A stretch of 52,017 nucleotides of DNA from Candidatus Altimarinota bacterium (GTDB taxonomy: Bacteria; Patescibacteriota; Gracilibacteria; BD1-5; UBA6164): NCBI GenBank assembly GCA_028688895.1, contig JAQTXG010000009.1, positions 1 to 52,017 of the forward strand, written 5' to 3'. The position numbers were made by a program, and so were the translations under genes. Of the stretch, positions 41,410-50,498 are shown in pieces. How positions within the stretch are numbered: position 1 is the stretch's first letter; each line of letters begins with the position of its first letter. The notes under the pieces were generated by a model, which saw only the letters and a program-made list of their open reading frames with translations, searched no databases and was not told the origin of the DNA.

Positions 41410-42042
41410 ATGAAATTAAATACAGATTTATTAGAAAAAATTAGAAATAGTGATTCTAGATTGGTAGCAGTTACAAAATATGCAGATGTAGATGATACTT
41501 TGGAGGTTTTAGATATTCTTGAGTCTGAGTATTTAGATATATTGGAAGGTATATGAGAAAATAGGGTAGAGTCATTGATAGAAAAAAATATAGATAGAGA
41601 AAAAGTACATTTTATATGAAATATACAGTCAAAGCAGATAAAAGATATAATAAAATATGCATCTGTTGTACATAGTTTGGATGATATAAAACATATCAGA
41701 AAATTTGAAGATATTTGTGCTAAATCTGGAAACTGGATACAAATATTTTTACAAATAAATGTAGATAAATCTAAGCCTGGAGGGATAACTGTAGAAAAAA
41801 TACCAGAGTATTTGGAATTGATTTGAGATATGGAAAATGTGTCTTTGGTTTGATTTTCAGCTATCTGAAAATCTGAGTTTACTAGACAAGAAAAAGAAGC
41901 AGAATTTGATTTATTAATATCACTTAGAAACAAATATTTACCAAACTGATTTGTTTCAGCAGGTACTTCTGTTGATTATGAAATAGCACTTGAAAAATGA
42001 GTGGATATAGTTAGAATAGGTAGTGAATTATTTAATATATAA
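41410..42042 (+). CDS. yggS: YggS/PLPBP family PLP-binding protein
   Basis: A 210-aa pyridoxal-phosphate homeostasis protein. LVAVTKY carries the PLP Lys, and GENRVESLIEK, VHFIGNIQSKQIKDIIKYASVVHSLD, IFLQINVDKSKPGG and SAGTSVDYEIALEKGVDIVRIGSELF are all typical. Shorter than the usual 230 residues. The pair with the laccase-domain gene mirrors YlmD-YlmE (YggS) linkage in other bacteria. Confidence 0.94.
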
Positions 42043-42054
42043 TTTTGTAAATCT

Positions 42055-42204
42055 ATGAATAAAACAATAAATAAATTAAAAGATGGGGTATTATTTTGAA
42101 TCTGAGCTTTGTTTGTTTTTTGAATTGCAAATGCGTGGGTGAATTTGTCTACTGTAGGTCCTGGTGATTCTTTGACAGATACTATTTGGAATGAAATGGT
42201 TACA
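42055..42204 (+). repeat. 150-bp direct repeat, copy 1
   Basis: The 5' end of this gene is repeated at 42780-42929 with two substitutions. Confidence 0.93.
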
Positions 42205-42762
42205 AAATTGAATGATACATGACAAAGAGCTAGTGGAATATTTACTGATTGAAGTAGTAATGTTTGAATTTGAACAAATACACCATCTGATAAACTACAT
42301 ATGGTTTGATGAAATATTAAACTACAAAATATATGATCATCAATATATCTAACTGATAATTCTTGAAGTTGGCGTAATATTATAAGGACTTCTCCAGATA
42401 GTTGAAATTTGTGAGATTTTGAAATAGTTAGTTGAAATGGTACTGAGTCAAATAGAACTCGTTATGCACCAAATTGAATTTGGTATTTTCCAACTACAAT
42501 TAGTGTTGCTGGTAATGTAAATATGTGATATGAAATAGTATCAGATACTCGTAGTGCAAATTCAGTAAGTTCTTATACTGTATCTTGTCCTGCATGAAAA
42601 TATGTACTATCTGCAAGTGCTAGAACTTCTGGATGATGGATGGAAGTAGCAAAAGAAATTAATTCAACATCTGTTACTATATTTGCTGATACTAATCAAT
42701 TTCCTAGTCAACTTGCTTCATGAATAATAACTAGAGTAGTTTGTGCTAGAATAGGTAATTAA
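42055..42762 (+). CDS. Secreted surface protein with tail-fibre-like repeat, paralogue 1
   Basis: A 235-aa protein. The N-terminal ~49 residues (hydrophobic LFGIGALFVFGIANA, then VNLSTVGPGDSLTDTIWNEMV) are shared almost identically with the next gene. Then NVGIGTNTPSDKLHMVGGNIKL, the motif seen before the trimeric stalk or S74-type end of phage tail fibres and CPR surface proteins, followed by a beta-rich tail ending SGIITRVVCARIGN. Probably exported and perhaps trimeric (inference). No anchor seen beyond the N-terminal helix. Confidence 0.75.
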
Positions 42763-42779
42763 CATATAAAAAAATATTT

Positions 42780-42929
42780 ATGAATAAAACAATAAATAAA
42801 TTAAAAGATGGGGTATTATTTTGAATCTGAGCTTTGTTTGTTTTTTGAATTGCAAATGCGTGGGTGAATTTGTCTACAGTAGGTCCTGGAGATTCTTTGA
42901 CAGATACTATTTGGAATGAAATGGTGTGA
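42780..42929 (+). repeat. 150-bp direct repeat, copy 2
   Basis: Second copy, offset 725 bp from 42055. Confidence 0.93.
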
Positions 42930-43289
42930 AAAATAAATGAAAATGGTAATAAAATAGAGCCATTAACTAATAGTTGAGGTAATATATGAATATGAACAAC
43001 TAATCCTACTAGAAAATTGGAAGTAAACTGAAATATAAAAGCTTCTGATCCTTTGATTTCTACTGATTTAGCAACTAAAAATTATGTAGATACTACTATT
43101 TCTTCATCATCTTCAAGTTATTCTCAAACTAATTGTACATGGAAAACTATTACATCTTGTTGATTGTCTTGTTGAAATGGTACTTATTATGAAAATTTTT
43201 GTTGAGCATGATATTATATGGCATGATTTTGACTGAACACTGCGAATTCTCTATCAGCAAATAATTTTAAAATTTATTGCTGTCAATAA
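42780..43289 (+). CDS. Secreted surface protein with tail-fibre-like repeat, paralogue 2
   Basis: A 169-aa protein. Same N-terminal ~49 residues as the preceding gene, then a different tail: NIGIGTTNPTRKLEVNGNIKASDPLISTDLATKNYVDTTI, a Ser-rich linker, and a Cys-rich end (TNCTWKTITSCGLSCGNGTYYENFCGAGYYM...IYCCQ) with seven or more Cys that may form disulfides outside the cell. The repeat plus unlike tails suggests recent duplication with tail swapping. Confidence 0.75.
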
Positions 43290-43300
43290 TAAAATATACT

Positions 43301-44077
43301 ATGAACAAAAAAGAATTAATAAAATATTTAGATGAATATTTGAAAATAAATGATTTTGTAGACTCTTCAAAAAATGGTTTACAGATAGATAATAGCAAGG
43401 ATGAAATAAAAAAAATAGGATATGCTGTAGATGCAAATAGTTATATATTTGAAAGGTGAGTGAATGAGTGAGTAGATATGGTGATATCACATCATGGTAT
43501 TTTTTGGTGACATGAAGATGTACTTGTTTGAGTACCTTACAAGAGAGCAAAAATCATGATTGAAAATGATATAAGTAGTTATGCTGCACATTTACCACTA
43601 GATGCTCACGAGGATGTAGGGAATAATATATGACTTGCAAAAGCATTTATAAACATATTTTGATTTAGAGAATGAGAATATAAATTGGAACCTTTTTGTG
43701 AATATAAGTGAAATATTATATGATTTTGACTTAGGTTTGATAGACCTGTTCATATTTCAAACCTGGTTACTTCATATGCTGAACAAATGCAATTGTTGAA
43801 AAGACTTTACAATTTTTGAAACAAAGATTATATAAATAGTATAGCATTTGTAAGTGGTGGAGCATGATCAGATTATAAACAAGCATTTGAAGAATGATAT
43901 GATGTATATGTTACTGGTGAGGCAAATCATGGACAAATATCAGGAGCAAAAGAAATGTTACAATCTATATTTTTATGATGACACTATGAAACAGAAAAAA
44001 TCTGACCAAAACTTTTGGCTTATCATTTGAGAGACAAGTTTTGACTTGAAATAGTGTTTTTGGATGAGAAGTATTAA
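43301..44077 (+). CDS. NIF3/GTP cyclohydrolase 1 type 2 family protein
   Basis: A 258-aa metalloprotein. DMVISHHGIFWG and GGHYETEKIGPKLLAYHLRDKFGLEIVFLDEKY are the two metal-binding signatures of the family, with YAAHLPLDAHEDVGNN and VYVTGEANHGQISGAKE between them. The family often sits beside the tRNA methyltransferase TrmK or RNA-polymerase genes; here it is single. The biochemical role is unsettled. The stop lies in the left arm of element D. Confidence 0.94.
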
Positions 44078-44214
44078 AAAAGCACACTATTCCATCCTTG
44101 AATTCCTTCCTTTTAACAAAAAGGAAGGAGGCTCATCAAATATTTTTTTAAATATTGTAGCCCCTTTCCTTTATATAAAGGAAAGGATTCAGGATAGGAA
44201 TAGTGTGCTTTTTT
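44076..44214. repeat. Palindromic intergenic element D / bidirectional terminator
   Basis: A perfect 18-bp outer stem (AAAAAAGCACACTATTCC, 44076-44093; partner 44197-44214). Inside, TTCCTTCC/GGAAGG then GGCTC, and TGTAGCCCC..TTTCC/GGAAAGG. The outer stem overlaps the stop codons of both convergent genes. Confidence 0.85.
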
Positions 44215-44755
44215 ATATGTCTTTGAAACTATCACTTTCTCATTTTCATGATACTATTAGGTATATGTGATATGGTGCTAATAATATTCATTTTCATATC
44301 TGGTATAAGTATTCTACTGTAGTGAAAATAGAATTGGCACTTCATAAAGCAAAACCTAGTATGTGTTCATGTACTGCACTTGGATTTTTTGCTTTTTCTA
44401 TAAGTTTTGCTGGTAGATAGTCTTCTATTTTGCTTTTAAATTCTTCTATATTTATAGATTTCTCTATGTCTTGTTTCAATAATTGTATTTCTATTTTTGA
44501 AGAGTTTTCTATCAATTCTTGAGCTCATTTTATAGTAAAAAATAGTTTTTCTAAATCAGAGTTATTTAAACTTTTTGTTTGATTTAATAGCTCTGTTTTT
44601 AATCATTCAAGTCATTTGAAAGTATCATTTTTTATGAGTTCTTCAGCTTTGTTTTTCTCTATTCAAAATTTGTTGGCTATATCTATAGCCAACTGTTTTA
44701 GTAATTTATCTTTATCTAATATATTCGGATTTATCTTATTTTTTTCTATACTCAT
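44213..44755 (-). CDS. Hypothetical helical protein
   Basis: A 180-aa protein, charged and helical over residues 1-125 (LLKQLAIDIANKFGIEKNKAEELIKND...). A short hydrophobic end (FTTVEYLYQIGKGILLAPYHIYLIVSG) may contact the membrane. No known family. It starts 2 nt after the stop of the TPR lipoprotein gene, so the two form an operon and may work together (inference). Confidence 0.68.
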
Positions 44756-44757
44756 AA

Positions 44758-46344
44758 TTAATTATTTATTTTTATGTTTTCTAGGTCTGATTTTGCCATA
44801 GTTCAAAATTCTCAATCTAGGTCAAGAGAAACTGTCTTTGTTAAATATAAAAATGCTTTTTTATAATCTCATTTACTTATTTCTAATTTTCATTTAACCA
44901 TATTTAACATAGGACTTTTTGAGTTTAATTCTAGTCATTTATCTATGTATTTTTCTGATTCAGCGTACAATTTATTTATATATTCTTTGTTATTTTCTGA
45001 AATATCAGTACTTCATGTAGATGAATTATTTGCTGCTTTTTGTATAGGTTTACTATTTATACTGTTCATCAGTATCCATCACATATATCAATTAAATATT
45101 TCTGAATTTGGGTATTTTGTAATCGCATAGCTTGTGAATTCTTTTGCTTCTTTGTTTTTATCATTTATCAAACTGTAGTATATAGCTAAATTGTAGTCAT
45201 CTATACTCATAGTTTCTTTGTGTTTATTAAACATATTATTAAATGTTTCTAACATCTTATCCATTTCTCATAATTGATTGTAGTTGTATAATACTCTTTT
45301 ATATACATCTAGAGTATTATTGTATCACAAATCTATAGCTTTGTTTAAATGTATTGTACTGAGTACATATTCGTGTAATCTTTCATAAACAACTCACAAA
45401 AAGAAACTTACTTCTTCGTCATCTTGTACTATATTTGAGTATTCTATCAGATACAATTTTGCTTGTACATAGTTTCATAGCTCAAAATAACTTTTTGCTA
45501 TTATTTTAAGCAGTGGTTTGTAATCATTTTTATTATTTAGTATATTTTTTGAAGTCTCAATTGCTATAGGATAAAGTCCATTTTCAAAAAATGCTCATGC
45601 TACAAGTGCTCATTTATAATGCAAGTCATCCAATTGAAAATTTTCATAATTGTCTATTGATTTTTTTATATTTGCTAATGCTTCAAATTTTATTTCTGAG
45701 TTTGTTGAACCTGATCATGTATTTGTAGTATCATTTTTTCTCTTTGTAAAATAATCTTGGTATTCTTTTCTACATTCACTAAAGTCTATTTTGCATTCTA
45801 GTGCTGTTTTGTAATAAATCAATTGTTCTTCATTTAGTCACAGAGTATCTAATTCTTTTATAATAAATTGTATATTTTCATTGCTTAAATTTCCTGATGA
45901 AATAAGTGTTCTAGCTGCTAAATCTCTGTCTAATCTATCGTATCATTTTATTTGTGAATAGTAAGAATAGGCTTTGTCGAATTTTTTTAGATTGTAATTT
46001 ACATCTCACAATTTTTGTATAATACTTTCATCGTTTGGTAATTCTTTATGTATTTGTAGATACTTTACTAATGCGCTTGTATAATCACCATTTTCTAGAC
46101 TAATATCTCACTTCAAAATAAGTCATTTAAGTGCTAGTTTTTTTCTCAATTCTTCGATTGAATTTTTTTTCTTTGTTATTACATCATTTTGTGGATTAGT
46201 TTCTCAATTAGTTAAGTCAGTACTTCAAGAATTTGTATTTTCTAATGCACCAGAACTGTTATTGTTGTCTATATTATTTTTATTTATGTTACAACTTGTG
46301 CTTATAAAAATTAGTAAAAGAACAATTAAAATTTTTTTATTCAT
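44758..46344 (-). CDS. TPR-repeat lipoprotein
   Basis: A 528-aa lipoprotein with lipobox ISTSC at about residues 14-18, an Asn/Ser/Thr-rich linker, then several TPR pairs: LKGDISLENGDYTSALVKYLQIHKELPND, KLGDVNYNLKKFDKAYSYYSQIKGYD, VAGAFFENGLYPIAIETSKNIL and AKSYFELGNYVQAKLYLIEYSNIV, to a final KGDYKKAFLYLTKTVSLD. TPRs mediate protein assembly, so it may be an envelope scaffold, for instance of pili (inference). Confidence 0.82.
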
Positions 46345-46662
46345 TAGGTAAATTTTAGTTTATATTTATAAATTTATAAGATTTATCTTAAAATCAATGC
46401 CATTTAGTTAAGGAAAATTTTGTACTTTGGTTTTAATCCCTCCCCCTACGGGTACTCCCTTTTACAAAGGGAGAAATTTAATTAATTCATTAGCTTAATT
46501 TAATTGTCTTTAAATTTTTTTTTCTATTATTTATTTGGCAATTAAATTTTATTGTTTAAATCTTATTTGTAAAGTTGAAAAATAATAAATACATTTACAA
46601 ATTGAAATATTGTATTAAACTAAATTTATATATATTTTATAAATTACCAACTATTTATTTCT
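46345..46662. other. Gene-free stretch upstream of the flippase
   Basis: 318 bp with no credible ORF. It holds the solo internal repeat at 46434-46477 and otherwise AT-rich DNA. TATATATTTTATAAATT near 46630-46645 may be the flippase promoter. Confidence 0.5.
46434..46477. repeat. Solo copy of the mobile element's internal repeat
   Basis: TAATCCCTCCCCCTACGGGT followed by ACTCCCTTTT..AAAGGGAGAAAT. About 42 of 45 positions match the 45-bp internal inverted repeat of the elements at 30015 and 34707. No 23-bp terminal repeat or gene beside it. Confidence 0.85.
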
Positions 46663-48189
46663 ATGTTTAAAAAAATTGCTTCCAATACTATTTCGCAAAT
46701 ATGATCAAAGGCTTGAACTGCTATAATATCTATATTTTTGATAAGTATACTTACGAATTATTTGACTGTTGAATTGTATTGATTGTATTCAAAAGTGTAT
46801 AATTATATATGAATTTTTGTCTTTTTGGCTGATTTGTGATTGTATGCAATTACTATTAGAGAGATAACAAATTCTAGAGAAGATACTGCAAAAATAGTTT
46901 GAAATGTAATGAGTTTGAGGTTGATTTTGTGAATTATTATACTTTTTGTAGCTACTTGAATTGCTTATTTTTTACCATGATATAATTCATCTTTGGCTAT
47001 TTATTCTATTGTTATTGCTTCAATATTTACTATATTTCAACTTTTAAATTCATCTATACTTGCACTTATGCAAGCCAATATGAAGATAGAGTTTTCAGCT
47101 GTCTCTCTTATATTGTCAAAATTGTTAAATCTATGACTTGTATGAATAATCGCTTATACTTTTTATCCAAAATCTTTGATTGAAAATAGTGAATATTTCA
47201 CTCCTTTTTTGTATATAGTATCTGCGTGAGTAATTTGAGTGATTTTTAATACTATTTTGAATTATTGGTATGCAAGAAAAATAGTAAAATTTGGTTTTGA
47301 TTTCGACTGGGAATACATAAAACACCTTTTTAAAATATCACTTCCTTATGGTTTAGCATTGTTTTTATCTGTTGTATATTTCAAGGTAGATGTAATTATT
47401 TTGTCACTTATGGAATGACCTGTAAAATGAGATTTGAGTATCGCGCTTTATAGTTTACCTATGAAAATAGTGGAAGTACTTATGGTTATTGGTTGATTTT
47501 ATATGACTTCGCTTTTACCTAGTTTGACACAATCTTTTAAAAAAATAAATTCAAAAAACATATCTGAAGAAGAATTGGATAAAAATAAAAATGAACTAGA
47601 TTTTTTGATTTGAACTTCTTTTAAAGTATTGTTTTCATTTTCAGTTTTAGTTTTTACTCTGTGAGTATTGTTTAGGGATTATTTGATTGAGATAATAGCG
47701 AATAGAAATTATATCGATACTATACATGATTTTAATTCGTCAGATGCATTTTTGGTAGTATTTGCAGTTATAGTTTTTAATTTTTTATCACTTGTATTTA
47801 TTTATTCTCTAGTAGCTTCTGAAAATCAATCTAGACTTTTGAAAATAAATATAGTTGTAACTATTTTTAATATAGTTTGAAATATTATCTTGATACCAAA
47901 ATACAGTTTCATGTGAGCAGGTTTTACCACACTAATTAGTCAGATTATTCTCACATATTTAGGATATTATTATACTAGAAAACTTATAAAATTTCATTTA
48001 CCATTTATGTTTATAGTTAAAAATCTGTTTATTTGAGTTGTTATATTTGGATTGTGATATTTTTTGTTAAACAATTATAGAGTGTGATTGTATTTCGATT
48101 TTGTGGTTTATTGAGGATTGTTGTTTGGGATTTATGGATGAGTTTTATTTTGGGAGTTTAAGAGTGAACATAAAAAAAGTCTAAATTAA
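46663..48189 (+). CDS. Wzx/MATE-type polysaccharide flippase
   Basis: A 508-aa membrane protein with about 14 helices. The N-terminus SNTISQIGSKAGTAIISIFLISILTNYLTVELYGLYSKVYNYIGIFVFLADLGLYAITIREI is typical of the Polysacc_synt family. KISLPYGLALFLSVVYFKVDVIILSLM is the second half's signature. It should move lipid-linked glycans across the inner membrane. No glycosyltransferases are next to it. Confidence 0.88.
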
Positions 48190-48212
48190 TTTTATTAATT
48201 TAGACTTTTTTT
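48172..48212 (+). terminator. Rho-independent terminator
   Basis: AAAAAAAGTCTAAATTAAT / ATTAATTTAGACTTTTTTT stem overlapping the flippase stop. Confidence 0.9.
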
Positions 48213-48299
48213 ATACAATAACTATCTATCTTGTAAAGTTATTTAATTTGATTAATGACTAAATATGTGTTAATATATAATAATTAATTAAATATTTAA

Positions 48300-49757
48300 A
48301 TGATTAAAAATAAAACTATTTTTCATAATTCTGTTAAAATAAAATATTATATTTATGCTTTTACTTTGGTTGAATTATTAGTTACAATTACTATTTTAGC
48401 AATTTTATGAACAATTTCTTTTATGGGGCTTCAATGATATTCTCAAAATAGTAGAGATGCAGTAAGAGTTTCTGATTTATCTAGAATGAAAAATGTTTTA
48501 GATATTTTTGCTGTTGAAGCATGAAAATATCCATTTCCAACTGATAGTGTCAATATTACTTATTCAGGATGAACTATATGGAAACAGGGGACATTTGGAG
48601 AGTCTACATTTGCCAATGTTGAAAAATTAGATAAAATTCCTACAGATCCATTGACCAATTCAGTGTATACATATTCTATATTAAATAATAACTTAGAATT
48701 TCAAATTTGATGAATAGTTGAAAATACCGATAATTCATTTTTAAACAACAATGTTACTTATGCTGGAAATAACAATGCCAAAGCTTTAATTATTTGAAAT
48801 TATAATTGATTTGCAGCAAAAAGTATTACTTGAAGTACTTGTAGTGTACTTACTGTTCCTTCAATTATTGCTAATGGTATTGATATTAGTACAAGTTATG
48901 AAGATATAGTTACTAATGAAAGATTAGTATTTGATTGATATCATAATTTACCTAATTCTTTTTCAAAAACTAAATTTAAAGTCAATTGAGGTTTTGCTTT
49001 TTCTACTGATAATTTAATTGTTTATTCTTGAAGTTGTTCTGATTTGGAAAATAATAATTTACTTAGGTTAAATTTATTATCAAATTTAAAAAATGCTTAT
49101 AGTTGAAGTATTTTACAAAATCATACTAATTATTCTAGTCTAAATAAATTAAATATTGATATAAATTCACCAAATATTCCTTCTAATACTTTGGCAGATA
49201 GTTTAACTAGTGTTATTTTATGAAAAAAAATAAAATCTGATTTTTCAATTAATGATATGTTATGAACTTGTAACATTAACTGAATTGATGTAAATAATTG
49301 AGATAGTATTCTTACTTATTCAGAAAATAATATTGATAATTCAGAATCTTATACTTGTAGTGATGTTTCTCAAGTCAGATCTTGTAATCTTTGAGTTTTG
49401 ACATGAGATGAAAATTTCATATATAATTCTTGTTTTAAATGAGTTATTGATAATTGTACTGCAAATCCTTCATTTAATTACAACTCTCATTTTTATAATA
49501 TTTCAGCTATAAATCATAGTGAATATTTAACTGATATTTTATCTCAAAATGTAAATCAGAATAATTGAACTTATAAATATAAATTAAATTCTATTTCATG
49601 TAATGATTGAGAATTTATTAGTATTAATGAAGACTCTACTCCAATTTTACAATCTTGTGATTTTTGATTTATTGTTTCTTGAAATTCTTGTGTTGATCAG
49701 TGAGATGTTATTATAACTTGAGCTGATAATTTATCTTGTCCATGATGCTCTAATTAA
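48300..49757 (+). CDS. Type IV pilin-like protein
   Basis: A 485-aa protein with class III signal: basic leader, then A/FTLVELLVTITILAIL (cleavage before Phe, Glu at +5), the prepilin peptidase hallmark. GKYPFPTD and DPLTNSVYTYSILNNN resemble the pseudopilin globular start. The remainder is Asn/Ser-rich with many Cys (SCSDL, TCNI, TCSDVSQVRSCNL, NCTANP) and is far larger than a major pilin, so it may be a tip or minor pilin. Likely substrate of the peptidase at 2996. Confidence 0.86.
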
Positions 49758-49799
49758 TTAAAAAAATTATTAAATTACTTATATTTTAAAATAAAAAAA

Positions 49800-50465
49800 A
49801 TGAAAAAAATAAAAATAATTATAGCTTTAATTTCCTTGTTAGTCTTAACTTGATGTTTTAATAAAGAAAATAATAATGAAGAAACTAATACTTGAGCTAA
49901 TGAAGTTACAAATAAAAAACAAGAAATAATAGTTAATAATGTTTATGAAGAAATAGTTGATGATAAAGTAGGTCTTAAAAATGCTACTCAAGATGATTTG
50001 GATAAAATTCTTCAAGAAGAAGTGAGAATTAATAATACTCCTACTAGTAAATATCCATTTTTTGAACAAAATTCATCAAAAAAAGCAGACTTAGAAGAAA
50101 TAAAAATAGCTTGAGGTTTGGAAGTGACTAGATGAAAAGTTTTTACTTACTGAATTGATAATAATTATTCTTTTATAAGTTCTTTTTTGTCTGATAATGA
50201 AAAACTATATTCTTTTTCTCAAAATTGAAATTCATTTTTCTATTTAGATAATGACTATAAAGAATTAATTAATAAGTTAAAAGCAAAACATAAAGATTTG
50301 AAAGTAAATAATGAATCTAGTGATATTATTTATATAGAAATTACTAATAATTCAAATAAATATATATTAGAGTTTAATATTGGAAATGGTATTACAAGAG
50401 ATGATTTAGATAATATTTTACAAACTAATCAAAAAACTAAAGTTGTTATTTCTTTAATAAAGTAA
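49800..50465 (+). CDS. Small lipoprotein
   Basis: A 221-aa protein with lipobox LVLTGC at residues 15-20; the Gly is TGA. An Asn/Glu-rich linker is followed by a mixed domain (FFEQNSSKKADLEEIKIAGGLEVTRGKVFTYGIDNNYSFISSFLSDNEK...FNIGNGITRDDLDNIL). No recognised family. It lies 42 nt after the pilin gene and 33 nt before the adhesin, so may belong to the same surface operon (inference). Confidence 0.78.
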
Positions 50466-50498
50466 TAAAAAAATAATTTAAAAATAAAAAACAAAAAC

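Noticed and set aside
41391-41933. 180-codon minus-strand open frame
   Set aside because: Lies fully opposite yggS, whose motifs are clear on the plus strand.
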